NCBI GenBank assembly: GCA_030549335.1
Contig: CM060198.1
Location: 63,841,958-63,905,957 of the forward strand
Direction of reading: 5' to 3'
DNA from: Pontederia crassipes
Lineage: Eukaryota; Streptophyta; Magnoliopsida; Commelinales; Pontederiaceae
Length of the DNA stretch: 64,000 bases
Each line of letters begins with the position of its first letter. Within the stretch, counting starts at the first letter, position 1. The notes under the pieces are model-generated. The model saw only the letters and a program-made list of their open reading frames with translations, did no database searches and had not been told where the DNA came from. Below are positions 46,801-58,299 of this stretch, piece by piece. The translations under genes were made by a program, and so were the position numbers.

Positions 46801-47645
46801 CTGTGTGCCCATGCTAAGTAGAATTATGAATGACGACAAAATCATATTCATGCCTTTTTTATTTATTTCTTTTAAGTCTTTATTAGTAGTAGCCTTCTTA
46901 TTGACCATATCAAGTACTTTTTGAGCTTATAAAAAAGAAGGGTTAGTTAAACCCCAACAAATAAAAAAAATGATGAATAAAGTTATGTGTAGGTACAAAA
47001 GTGTTATCGGGAACCAAGATGTGTTCGGATAATTAGATCCGTAGGGGTTCATGCCTGGCGACCTAAGGGCAACTGCTCTGGGATCTGTCGATCGAAAACC
47101 TGCTACATGGACCATCTTGTGGAATATGGAGAAGCACAAGAGTACTGAATCATGGCTAAGTTCGAACTCTTCATTCAGAACCTTGGTTGTTCGGGCAAGT
47201 AAACTCGAGGGGTGCTTTATCACTTGGTGCCCTAAGGTCATCTGGTCTGGGAGTCATCAGTCTAAAGCCCGCTACATGGACTTCCTTGTGCAATCCTGCT
47301 TGAAGATTAGAACTTTTAAAATGATTGAAAATAAAGTTGAAAAAAAAAAGAAAAAAAGAAAAAGTTTTAAGCTCAATTAGTACTTATGTGTTCAATATTA
47401 ATGCTATTATTTGACAAACAATTTATTTTTTTACAAGGCTGAATTTGAAATTGTTTAAATTTTTGTAGTATTCAGAACCTCTATGAAGCTAAATGCATGG
47501 AAAGTGGTAAGATACTAAGTAGCAGGTGTGCAGAAGAACTATGTGAGAAAATTAGTCAGTTGATGATATGGATGATATGGAGGCTATGATGGAACTTTCT
47601 TGAACCTTACTTTTGAATTTTTGCTTGAGGACAAGCAAGACTTTA
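43850..47645 (+). other. non-coding interior of the nested element, with GGCCGAG array
   Basis: A 5' leader (43850-45360) rich in tttcggccgtaat-like words, then two ttgttgcag...tttaatcacaac repeats near 45090 and 45215. These match the end of the leader before gag in the outer element. 45930-46400 is a dense TTACGGCCGAG array. 46490-46560 carries the ggcctaacattgaggacaat segment also present inverted near 39140-39190. Short frames such as 45370-45684 and 45913-46242 are low-complexity and have no family. Confidence 0.6.
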
Positions 47646-47659
47646 AGCTTGGGGGAGTT
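47646..47659 (+). other. polypurine tract
   Basis: AGCTTGGGGGAGTT directly before the 3' LTR. Confidence 0.85.
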
Positions 47660-49300
47660 TGATGCATGCAAAATATAACATATTTTAGATTATTATTTTA
47701 GTTAATTTTTCTGTAATTTGATCATGGCATGCATCATTTTAGACCACTTTTAGTCATAATTCCGGATTTATTAATTTTAATTATTAATTCTCTGGATATT
47801 TTAATTGTGGATGAATTAATTAAATTTGGATAATTATTTTGCAGGAAAATTCGAACACGTGAATATCCGAGAACACCAACGTATCGGTCGAAATTCAAAG
47901 AATTTATTTCTTACGGCCGAGATTTGGCTTTACCCCCAAGACGTTTTGGCCGAGATTCAAAGGGGGTAAAGATAAAAGGATTTTATATTTTGGGCGAGAT
48001 TACAAAGAAGATGATCACTTTTTGGCCGAGATTCAAAGGGGGTAACAATTAAATGATTTTATCTTTTGAGCGTAACAAGATTAAATTCTTTATTACGGCC
48101 GAGATCCATAGGGCGTAAAGATAAAAGAATTTCGTTTTGGTCGAGATTCAAGGGGGGTAAAGATAAAAGGATTTATCTTTTGAAAGAATTATCATTTTTG
48201 GCCGAGATTTATCCCGTGAATTTAAATTTGGTCGTACATCGTGATCAAATTGAAGGCCGTTCGCACCCTATAAATACGTGAGGAAACCATCATCCCAAGG
48301 TGTGCTCTGAAGTTCAGGTTTTCTTCCACGACGAGTCGTGAGTCTGCAGGCTACGACCAAGATGAGAGAGGTGCGACGGCTGGAAGTTGATCGCGACCCT
48401 GATCAAGTCCGAGAGGCTGCCCGACTGTCTGTCCATGATCCGAAGCTTCGACTTTTATCTATTTGGGTGTAATTCTTCCAATTATTATTATTTTGTTATT
48501 ATCTCTCCAGAATTTCTAGGATGAACTCCATATTTTTATTTATTTCATGTTAGGAGATTATTATTGAAGGGAAACTATTTGGACCCTATATTATTTATTT
48601 TAATCTTTTCTGATCAATTAGTTAATTGTGCTTAATGCTTTTAATTTAATTACTTGGATTTCTGAGTTGAGTAATTACCAGTTTGTGGACTATTTAATTT
48701 CAGAATTCATTAATTAAATTAATTGATTTTATGTGAAATTAATAATTGACATAAATTTGATAACTAGTGTGTGGAGAATCAAATTTATGTGGTCTATTAA
48801 TCTATACCAGTTTGTGGAGTGATTAATAGTCTAGGATTTTCATATATGCATCTTAATTTTAATCTTATCTGACGAATACCAGTTTGTGGGACTTTAGGTT
48901 TGATTAAATTTAAGATAGTTTGATTTACCGGATTAAATAGTAGAATTATCAGTTTGTGGACTCTGTGATGTTAATCTTGTAAATTAATAACTTGGGAAAA
49001 TTCCTAATCCATTTTTAAAGATTAAATTTATCTTTTATAGTTCAAATATTTACCCTGATCTATTTTCATCCTAAGGCCTAACTTCAACACCACTATCTTA
49101 TATTTATCTTATTTTCTTATTTTATTTCATAAAACCTCTTTCCAAAAATCCATGTTTTCCTCTATTATTAATTTATAAATCCAAATATTGAATTAATAAT
49201 ATTTCTCGTGGTTGGACACTCTTACTCCTATTACTATATTACTTGAGCGACTAGTGCACTTGCTAGCGATTTTATTTTGCTACATCATTTCAACGCATCA
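47660..49300 (+). repeat. 3' LTR of the nested element
   Basis: 1641 bp, about 98% identical to the 5' LTR by eye, with the same modules and motifs. Ends at ACGCATCA before CTGGC. Confidence 0.93.
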
Positions 49301-49439
49301 CTGGCCCAATTATCTTTCCAAATTTTGAATTGATGCATCCTAACTAGTGGCTCTAGACTCCATATCCTTTTGCAATGATTGCATGGTGTCTATGATCTGT
49401 GCCATCATTTCTTGCATATGATTTTGATGATTGGAGAGC

Positions 49440-50530
49440 ATCAAGTTGTCTTTTCAGTATATAGTCTTTTGGTGGACTAGAAGGTTGACCTTGATTCTGA
49501 TTATAAGAAAACTTTGGATTGTGTCTCCAACCATAATCATTGCTCCTGAAAATGGGTTGGAAATAAAGTTAACATTTTCAATTTGATTTGAATATGAAGT
49601 GTTACCTATAAGACAATAATTGCTTGAATTTCTCATTAGTGACATCATTTGCTCGAATTTTTTATTAAGTGACATTAGCTGAACCACTACTTCAGAAGAT
49701 TGGACTCGTTGTGCAGCATGTACATCATGAGTTCGGCTAGGTGGTCTCCTTTCTTGGCTTGGCTTAAAGGCTACAACTTCAATAATATCTTGTATCTCAC
49801 CAGGGCGTTTAGATCTCTGTCCCTCCTGCTGATTGGTCGAGCTTATCTTGATTTATAACTCGCAATTCATGGTAGAAACCTTCCATCACTTGCCATTTTG
49901 AAATTCTATTATCAGGAACTCTGGCTAATAGTTCTTTAGTCTCATTATCATCTTAAACAAATGCCCTTAACTCTCTTCGATACTTTCCTACTTTTTGTGT
50001 TGGATAATATTTTTCAACAAACTTTTCTACTAGCTCCAATCATGAATGAATTGATTCTGCAGGCCAAGTTTTAAATCATGTAGAAGCTTTGTTACGTAAA
50101 GATTGAGGAAATAATAATAGATGAATAACTTTCGAAGAAACAATATCATTTCTAAATGTGCTCAAAGTAGCAAGAAATTTGTCAAGGTGATTGTGAGGGT
50201 CTTCATGAAATCCTCCTCCAAATTGGGATGCTTGTATCATCCTCATGATTGCCGGATTGATATCAAAATTATTTGCATTAATATCTGGTAGCACGATGCA
50301 TGATTCTCGGTCACTGTATCTGGTCGATACATATTCTCTACTTCTTCTTCTTCACGAAGATTGTTTTGTGACGTAACTAGTTCATTTTGTTGCTCCTGTC
50401 TCTGATTGTTGCGTACTTATTCTGTCATCTTTCTAATATTCTTTCTTAATCGACGAGCAGTTCTTTCAATTTCAGGATCAAATTTCAAAAGTGGATTTGA
50501 ACTCCTGGTGCGATGTCTGGAATTATCAGA
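49440..50530 (-). pseudogene. Athila/Tat-type gag relic
   Basis: The minus-strand frame 50294-50076 reads INANNFDINPAIMRMIQASQ followed by FGGGFHEDPHNHLDKFL and LFPQSLRNKA. This is the Ty3 gag (retrotrans_gag) signature of Athila/Tat elements, typically QFGGxPxEDPxxHLxxFLxIC...LRLFPFSLRDKA. A second piece (49687-49454) contains MSLNKKFEQMMSLM-like helix and an Asn-rich stretch typical of the region after the core. Preceding sequence (about 50380-50530) encodes Arg-rich residues near the expected start. Interrupted several times. Confidence 0.7.
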
Positions 50531-50559
50531 AGCTTCTAGGATTAGTTGTGATTAAATTT

Positions 50560-51897
50560 TCAACAATACCTGCAACAATTAATTGTCATAAATAAAAATT
50601 ACAATTAAAATTAAAAAGTAAAAATAAAAATAAAAAATATATACAAATATAAGATACATGCAGATAAAGAGTCACAATTAATCAATAAAGATTTAACTTG
50701 TTGACAATGACTTTTTTCGTGATGTACAAAATGAGTCGAAAATATGAAAAAGTTCAATATGAATCGATCGACTGAAATTAAATTCCATACATGTCAGAAT
50801 AAGAGAAAATATCGTAATAACTTCTGGCCGGAATACGGCAAAAGATATAAGTTCAATGAATCCCAGAGTAAAAAAAATAACATCGAAATGTTTAAAAAAT
50901 CTAATCGCAAGTTACTTTGTCCAAATGTTCAGAAAACACTCCGAGAGATGTAAAATTTCCAAATGATAGAGTCACGAAACCACATCCGAAAATAATTATA
51001 TTCAATTTCTTAACTGTCGGATAATAATAAAACTCGATAAGGCATAGAATAAAACTTTGTATAGGATTGGGGCCAAACTTTCATATGAGTTAAGACAAAA
51101 TTCGAAATCCAAGGTTAATACGGCGAAAAATATTAATAATGAATCGTCATGGCCGAAAGAGAATTAAACCGACACTTGGACGAAAAAATTAATCAACTCT
51201 TTGCATACAAAACCCTAGGCGTAAAGGATGTCGATAGCTTGATTTTGGCCGCCAAACAGAAAACTATCAAGGTTTCGGCCGAAATAAAAATTGAATGAAA
51301 CCTAAAAGTCATGTATTACTCCAACTCTTACATATAAAAGAAGACGATAAATTAATCATTATGGCCAAAAAAGAGTAAAAGTCATACTGGGCGTAAATCG
51401 GACATTAACCAATGTGAATTAAGTCTAAACGTGATCCAAATAGGGCGTAAAACATAAACCATGTATAAACTGGCCGAAACAAGGTCAAATCAACATTGTA
51501 TTAATCATGGCATAAAACAAAGTTTAGACAATTAAAACATTACAGCCACAAAATGGAAGTTTAGAACTAAAAAGGTTTCGAGCACAAAAGATAGATGATA
51601 TTGACAAAATTACGATCGTAAATCCATAAGTCGTAAATCACGATATTTCCAGTATTTGCCGAAAGTCAACAAACTTTAGTTCAAAAAAGAATTAATAATC
51701 CTGTGACCTTAATCTGCAAGAAGAAAGATGTTAGTTTATTTACAACATAAATATTTCATGCAGTGAAGAGAAAAAAGAAAAAATATATACATACATATAT
51801 AATCTTACTGGTACATATTTACGGAGAAAATATTTACAAATTTAATTTAAATCTCCTAATAATATATAAGAATAAAAAATCAATTAATAGAATAATC
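50560..51897 (-). other. leader of the outer Athila-like element
   Basis: Non-coding. Words of the type ttcggccgaaat/ggcgtaaa recur every few tens of bases, as in the nested element's leader. The minus-strand aattgttgcaggtattg near 50570 corresponds to the ttgttgcag segments of the nested copy. The 69-codon plus frame at 50744 is not conserved. Confidence 0.5.
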
Positions 51898-51914
51898 CGC
51901 GGCAACAGCGTCAA
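51898..51914 (-). other. primer binding site relic (tRNA-Asp type)
   Basis: The minus strand reads TTTTGACGCTGTTGCCGCG beside the LTR, recognisably derived from the TGGCGCCGTTGCCGG site. Confidence 0.65.
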
Positions 51915-51919
51915 AAACT

Positions 51920-53619
51920 TGATGCGTAAAATGATATAGCAAAATAAAATCGCTAGCAAGTGCAGTAGTCGCTTAAGTAATATAGTAATAGGAGTAAAGA
52001 GTGTCGAACTCATGAGAAATATTATTAATTTAATATCTGAATTTATAAATTAATAAGAGAAGAAACACATAGGTTTTGAAGATAAGTTTTATAATTATAA
52101 AATAAAATAAAAAATAAAATAATGACGTTGAAGCTAGGTCTTAGGATGATAAGAAATTAAGGATACATATGTGAATAAAAAAAGATAAATTAAACTTCTT
52201 AAGATGGATTATGAATTTTTCTAAATTACTAATTTACAAAATTCAAATCAGAGAGTCCACAAACTAGTAATTCTACTATTTAATCCAGCATATCAAACTA
52301 TCTTAAATTTAATCAAAATTGAAGTCCCACAAACTAGTATTCATGCATATGAGATTAAAATTAAGATGCATTAATATGAAAATCCCAGACTATTAATCAC
52401 TCCACAAACCGGTATAGACTAACAGATCACACAGATCTAATTCTTCACACACTAGTTATTAGACCTATGTCAATTTTTATTTTCACAATAAATCATTTAA
52501 TTTAATTAAATAAAATTTGAAATCAAGTAGTCCACAAACTGGTAATTACTTAACTTAGAAATTTAAATAATTAAATCAAAAGCATTAAACACAATTAAAA
52601 ATTAATCAAAAGAAATTCAATAATAATAAAATAAGACTTCACAGAATTTCCCTTTAATAATAGTCTCCTAAAAATAAAATAACTAAAATATGGAGTTCAT
52701 CCTAGAATTGCAGAGAGATAATAATAAAATACAATGATAATCAAAAGAATTACACCAAGAATAAATCAGGGCCCTTGGATGCGTCGGAGCGTCAGGACCA
52801 GCCATCCGATTAATTCTCTTTTTCTTGGTCGAAGCCTGCAAAGCTCACGACTCGTTGTGGTAGAAAACCAAACTTCAAGGCACCCATTGGATTGATGGTT
52901 TCGTTCTCTATTTATAGGAGTCTTCATGTTGATTACGGGCGTAAATCCTATGGCTGAATTTAAATTTATGGATAAAAGTTGATACGGTGTCGACCAAAAT
53001 GATAAGTTCTTTTAATCACTACGCCCAAAATGATAAACTCTTCTTATCTTACTCTCTTCTTCTAATCTCGGCCGAAATGATAATTTCCTTCAATAATTAC
53101 GCCCAAAATTATATATTGTTGACCAATAAGTTTTGGCCATGTATGCATGGATTGTTTCATGTTTTGCCCACAAAATCAAGTTGCATTTCTTTTACCCCCA
53201 AGGAAGTCAGACCTAACTTTATCCAATGAAGGTGATAAACTCAACTTTACGCCCTGACTGTGATCATCTTGGCTGACATATAATTCCTTCATACGTATTT
53301 TGCCCAAAATCTATTTATGATGTGGATTACGGCTGATAACAACTTTGCAATTATCGCTTACGTCCAAAGCCTCTAAATGATATCCAAGTCTAATTTTACT
53401 CCTTACGTCGTGATTGAATTAATTCATTGCTTGCCTGTAAAAATAATTATAAAAATTAAGTAAATTCTTCCTTAGTTAAAATATTCAAAGCATTAATAAT
53501 CAAAATCAATAAATCCAAAATTATGACTAAAATGATATAAAATGATTCATGCCATGATTAAACTACAAAAAAATTAATTAAAATAATAAACTAAAATATG
53601 TTATATTTTGCATGCATCA
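51920..53619 (-). repeat. right LTR of the Athila-like complex
   Basis: 1700 bp, TGATGCGTAAAATGATA ... GCATGCATCA. Co-linear with the left LTR, including the (minus) TATAAATAG near 52912 and the accagtttgtgg motifs (as ccacaaactagt/ccacaaactggt). Confidence 0.85.
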
Positions 53620-54098
53620 AACTCCCCCAAGCTTAAAGTCTTGCTTGTCCTCAAGCAAAAATTCAAAAGCAAAGCTCAAGAGTATTCCATCGTGGCCGCC
53701 ATATTATCAGCTAACTAATTTTCCTATACAATTCTTCTGCACACCTACTAATCAGCGTCTTATCATTTTCCATTCACTTAGCTTCATAGAGGGTTTGAAT
53801 GCTATAAAAATTTAAACAATCTCAAATTCAACCTTTTAGAAAAATAGATAGTTCGTCAAATAATAGAATTAATATTGAACACATAAATACTAATTGTGCT
53901 TAAAACTTTTTCCTTTTTCTTTCTCTTTTTTTCACTTTTATTTTCAATCATTTTAAAAGTTCTAATCTTCAAACAGGATTGCATAAGGAAGTCCATGTAG
54001 CGGGCCTTAAACTGATGACTCCCATACCAGATGGCCTTAGGGCAACAGGTGATAAGACACCATTAGAATTCACTTGTCCGAACAACCAAGGTTTTGAT
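53620..54098 (-). repeat. truncated 3' internal fragment beyond the LTR
   Basis: Purine tract complement (aactcccccaagctt) and the same aagtcttgcttg...caagcaaaaattc sequence as 38045 onward, ending after caaccaaggttttga where similarity stops. It shows that another element copy once adjoined this LTR. Confidence 0.75.
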
Positions 54099-54677
54099 GA
54101 TGATCAAGGAGGGGGGATCCCATGCCGGACGACAAGGGGGTCGCCAACCCCCCCCCCCCCCCCCCCCCCCTCTCCTCCTCTCCTCTCTTCTATGTGTGCA
54201 AGATTTTTTTTTCACATAAAAGCATTTTCGATTTAAGGTTAGATCTAAAAAATCATGATAGTTTAAAGGTGGTTAGAAAAAAAATAATCTAAGAATTTAA
54301 AGATTTATCATTGATTGAATCCACTAATCCTTAATTTTTTACGGTGATCATTGAAAAACATATTTTTACAGTGAGTTTATAAATCATGTGGTTCACATGT
54401 GTGAATCTGTATTGAATCCACTCAATCCTCAATTTTTTTGGGGAAAAATAGATCTATAATTACAGGTGATTTATATCTTCAATTAAATTTTAAAGAAAAA
54501 ATAAATAAACATATGGAGAATTCATATAATGAAAAGCATTCACAATATAAAATCATCCAATAAAAAGATATAAAACTCAGGGGAAATGGATAATTTCACA
54601 AGTGAAAGCATACCTAGAATTTCCACCATTTCGATATTGCAGAAGCAAGATTATAAAATTAAAAATAAAATAAGAGT
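54099..54677. other. poly-C tract and unassigned AT-rich DNA
   Basis: 54149-54171 is a run of about 23 C, preceded by a G/C-rich word (gccggacgacaagggggtcgcc) and followed by C/T-rich sequence. From 54200 to 54677 it is AT-rich. No gene or paired termini were seen. Confidence 0.6.
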
Positions 54678-54685
54678 ATGCTTTC

Positions 54686-55151
54686 TAGGGGTGTTCATCG
54701 GGTCAGGCCCGACGACCCGACCTAGTTTGGGTCGGGTCGGGTACGGGTTGGAAAAATCCAACCCGAGTCGACCCGATGATCCGATTTTTTTTTAAAAAAA
54801 TTATTCTTTATTTAAATCTAGGCTTATGTTTGCTTTAAAAAAAATTTAAAAAATAAAATAAAATGTTTAAATAATAAATAATATTTAAATAATTATAAAA
54901 CTTATTTTGTGCTTTAAAATAAATATTAAATTTTTTTATATTTAAAAAATATAAAATCAGTAAGAAAAAATTAAAAAAAAGGAAAATTGAAACCTGACCA
55001 CCCGATCCAACTCGACCCGAGCCAGGTCAGGTTGGGTCGGATTTGGCCCCCATGGGCAGCCGACCCGACCCGACCTGACCAGACCAGATTTGGTCGGGTC
55101 GGGTCACGTTTGTTCACAGGTCGAGTTCAACCTGACCCGTGAACACCCCTG
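54686..55151. mobile_element. hAT-type MITE, copy 1
   Basis: 466 bp. Ends: TAGGGGTGTTCATCGGGTCAGG at left, reverse complement at right CAGGGGTGTTCACGGGTCAGG. Flanks ATGCTTTC (54678-54685) and ATGCTTTT (55152-55159) are a 7/8 target duplication. Both arms are packed with gggtcgggt/acccgaccc words and an A/T-rich centre separates them, so a single strand could fold into a large hairpin. No transposase. Confidence 0.85.
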
Positions 55152-55159
55152 ATGCTTTT

Positions 55160-56579
55160 TATTAATGTGGGATAAGAGAGAAAAGGAGGATGATGAAAAG
55201 GAACCAATAACATTGGGATTTTGAAATACGAACATCAAAATTGCAAATATTAAAGGTTCATATTGCTTTTTTTAGAGAGTTTCTTGCTCACTCACTAAGT
55301 TATAGAGTTAACAATGATATTCTCACCGGATCTAACAAAACCTTATGATTTGTTTAACTAAAAATGGAAAAAATATTATTTCTTTAACTAAAAATGTTAA
55401 GAAATTTCTTCATCTTTCATTTGAAAATAACTTATTAGTCTTTCCTTTGTTACAATCTTGCTCACCAGAACACAAAGTCATGCTAATCTAATTATGCTTC
55501 TTATGCTTGTTCCACCATGAAACGCCATGAGAGAGCCTATTTTATAGGTTTGGAATTTTGTCACATAAAAAGGTGCATTTAGTACTTTTTTGTTAGGCTT
55601 GCATTTTAATTTTTTTAGTAATATAATGAGTATGTTTTTTAGTTTTGATTTGATTTATTTCTTTTAGTCAGCAATGTACTCTGTCGTGGTGAAATTTTAT
55701 AATAAAATTATTTGAAAAAAACAAAAAAAAGCCTTGGAGAACTAGCATATCAATTAGAGTCAATTTTGCTTTTGAAATATCAAATATTCAAGTTTCACTG
55801 GTTGTGACACTCTTCGTTTTACATATTATTAAATGATTTTATTTATCATAGTTTTATTTGTATTTTTTATGTACTGTTACTTTTGTATATCATTGTTGAA
55901 TTATTATAAAAATTTAATTGATAAGACAAACAATTAAATTTTTTATAATTGATTAAATTTTATTTTTTATCAATATGCCCTTACTAATGTTTTTTAGAGA
56001 TTGATTATAGCTTCGAGTTAATTAATATTTCAATAGGAGTTTTTGCTCTTAGATTGCATGATTTATTGTCAAATTGATATTTGAGTTTTAAGTGCAAATA
56101 TTGCTCGTATTGGAGTGTTTGTTATGTGATATGTTGTTTATAACAATGGTATGGATAATAATAATTTAGGGAATGCAGCAATTTAATTTCTACTTTGATT
56201 AGATTATTTAATCTAGTAGGAGTTAACTTAATTGAATGTGAATTAAGATAGATTGATTTATCCTAATAGAAGATCAATACATCAAATAGAACATAATACT
56301 TTTAGAAATTAACTTATAATTGTGGGGAAATTAGTTTGTACTTAATCATATTAAGTCAACATCATACACATCATTACTTTATATGAAATTATATGTTTTA
56401 TTTCGTTGTTAATTTCATTTTAGAAGCATTTTTATCAAACTCGTAATCGTCTATTAATTTCTAAGATTAGATAGTTAGTTAAGTGAATTCTCGTGGGATT
56501 GACAATCTTTACTCTTGTACTTTATTACTTAAGCAATTGGTACAGTTGCTAGCATTTGTAATTACTAATTTTTAGCATC
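55160..56579 (+). repeat. diverged Ty3-gypsy LTR-like region
   Basis: The right part (56470-56579) reads cgtgggattgacaatcttta, then ttacttaagcaattggtaca, gttgctagcatttgtaat and ends tagcatca. This parallels the Athila-like LTR end (cgtgggttcgacactctta, ttacttgagcgactagtgca, cttgctagcgattttat, cgcatca). Upstream to about 55800 it has similar A/T texture and repeated aattaagata-like words. It is much more diverged than the LTRs at 36-53 kb. The left limit is unknown, and 55160-55750 shows nothing recognisable. Confidence 0.5.
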
Positions 56580-56587
56580 ACTATTAG

Positions 56588-57013
56588 TAGGAGTGTTCAC
56601 CGAGTCGGATCGACTCGTGAATCCAATGACCCGATCCAAACCGGTTTGGGCCGGGTCGAACCCGTACGGATTGGATTTTTTCAACTCGATCCGACCCGAT
56701 CAACCCAAATTTTTTATTTTTTATTCAAACATAAGCTTATATTTGATATAAAAATTTTAAAAATTGAAATAAATTATTTTAAGTTTAAAAATAATATTAA
56801 ATAGTTAGAAAAACTTATTTTATGCATTTAAAATAATATTAAATAAATTTTTATATTAAATAAAAATATACAAATAGTAAGAAAAATTCAACTCGATCGG
56901 GACTGGGTCGGGTTGGGTCGGATTCGGCCTCAGCCCCCTTGACCCGACTAAATTTGGTCGGATCAGATCGGATTTATTCACGAGTCGAGTCCACCCGACC
57001 GGTGAACATCCTA
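56588..57013. mobile_element. hAT-type MITE, copy 2
   Basis: 426 bp with a perfect 8-bp target duplication ACTATTAG (56580-56587 and 57014-57021). Ends TAGGAGTGTTCACCG and, reversed, TAGGATGTTCACCGG; same family as copy 1, with gggtcgg/ccgaccc-rich arms and an A/T-rich centre. It inserted just beyond the diverged LTR end. Confidence 0.88.
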
Positions 57014-57021
57014 ACTATTAG

Positions 57022-57360
57022 AAAATTAATCTTTATTTACTATTGTAATTTTGTATTTTTTTTATATTTTATGTCCTTTTACTTGTGTAAGTTTTAATCT
57101 TTTGTACAAGATTTGATTATCATGCTCATACCATTCCTCCAATGGCGAAAAAAGTAAACATCATCAAATTAAGGGAAATAAAAAAAGTTGTCCAGCAAGA
57201 GAGTGTCCACACTTAGGCTACATCAAGTCAAAATAATATAACAAAGACTCAACAAATTCAACATGAGGAATTATCATTGGATACAAAAACTATAATCATG
57301 AATAAGTTGAATCTTCTATTCAAGCTACTCTCCAAACAAAACTAACAAATAAAAAAAATA
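57022..57360. other. AT-rich, decayed retroelement-like sequence
   Basis: No open frame of note. The sequence seems to be continued beyond 60433 (similar A-rich, gag-like low-quality reading), suggesting the CACTA-type DNA at 57.4-60.4 kb landed in it. This link is a guess from texture. Confidence 0.3.
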
Positions 57361-57704
57361 TGGAGAGACATTTAAACTTTGAGACATTAAAGTGCCAATT
57401 ACCAATGGATTTTTCGGTCGAAAAACTACGTATATTCGTCAAAAAATCATGTGTTTCGATGGTTTTGCTCCTGTCATTGCAAACGAGTTTTCGACGATCC
57501 TGGTCGAGGAATTCGACCGGTTCCGACGGGTGTGGGTCCTTCCAACCTTTGGAACTTTCGATGGATCCCGTCGAATGTTTTGAAGGCAGGACAATCCTCG
57601 AAGCTTTCGACAGATGGAACCCGTTGGATGCTCTGACGGGAGACATCCCGTTGACTGTTACGACGGTAGTTTCGGTCACAAACCTTATTTAAAATATAAA
57701 AATA

Positions 57705-58265
57705 AATAAATGCTAGCGATCGGATCCGACGTCGGATCCTGCCATCGGGTGGTTTTGTTTCGATCCGGTGCTGACGGACGATCTCGTGGCCGGAGTCGAG
57801 TGAGAGGAATCGCCGGTGTCGTGGGAGGTCACCGGAGCCGGATCTGGATGCGACATTCGAGAGAGTGACGATGTCGCCAGAGCCGGAGTCAAGCGAGAGA
57901 CAAAGAGAGAGGGCGGCCATGGTAGCAGATATAGCCGCCAGGCCACTGGATCTGCCGCCAGGCGGCTGCATTTTGTCGCATGGCGACCGGATTTGACCGT
58001 GGCAGTCGGATCTCACCTCTAGACAGTTGGATCAGGCCGTGGCAGCCAGATCTCATCGACAGAAGGCCAGATCCGATCATGGAAGCCGGATCTGACCGCG
58101 TCGGCCGGAGGCGAGAGAGAGGAAGGAGGGGGCGGGCGTGGGTACTAATCTGGCCGGAGTCGAAGATGGAGAGAGAACGGAGATGAGAGGAGAGAGAGAG
58201 CGGAGATGAGAGAAGAGACACCGAAGATGAGAGGGAAGATGAGACTTGTAGGGGGAGAGAGGAGA
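57705..58265 (-). other. GC-rich block inside the CACTA-type region
   Basis: 560 bp of markedly high GC. On the minus strand it looks like a plant leader or first exon: a C/T-rich start (ctctcctctctccccctac near 58255, many ctctctc words), then repeated gatccgg/tccggc words and a 180-codon frame (57474-58016). The frame overlaps subterminal repeat sequence and is low in complexity, so I do not call it a gene. A palindrome ggatccgacgtcggatcc lies at 57721-57738. Confidence 0.4.
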
Positions 58266-58299
58266 GAAATGAAAAAACACGCGGGAAAAAATTAGATGG

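Larger units (their letters stand above)
42183..49300 (+). mobile_element. nested non-autonomous Athila-like element, young
   Basis: 7118 bp with exact target duplication CTGGC (42178-42182 and 49301-49305), LTRs of 1643 and 1641 bp, a tRNA-Asp primer site, and a purine tract. The 3.8-kb interior contains no gag or pol domain, so it depended on enzymes of other copies. The LTRs differ at about 35-40 sites by eye (about 2.3%); with the commonly used rice rate of 1.3e-8 per site per year that is about 0.9 million years. The ends look whole. It sits in the opposite orientation inside an older relative of the same family. Confidence 0.9.
36363..54098 (-). mobile_element. Athila-like Ty3-gypsy complex, decayed and nested
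   Basis: Read on the minus strand from the right: a 3' internal fragment (54098-53620), a full LTR (53619-51920), a tRNA-Asp-type primer site relic, a leader, gag-like sequence near 49.4-50.5 kb, the intruding element 42183-49300, an ORF region at 39.6-41.05 kb, a 3' internal part, a purine tract, and a full LTR (38044-36363). Having internal sequence on both sides of an LTR implies a tandem or recombined array with one end missing. Protease, reverse transcriptase and integrase were not found. The two LTRs differ by about 9% over the first 107 bp by eye, so it is clearly older than the nested copy. It is broken many times. TTATT (36358-36362) may be the left target duplication. Confidence 0.8.

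Noticed and set aside
57474-58016. 180-codon minus frame as a gene
   Set aside because: It crosses from the GC-rich block into transposon subterminal repeats, so the frame is probably accidental.
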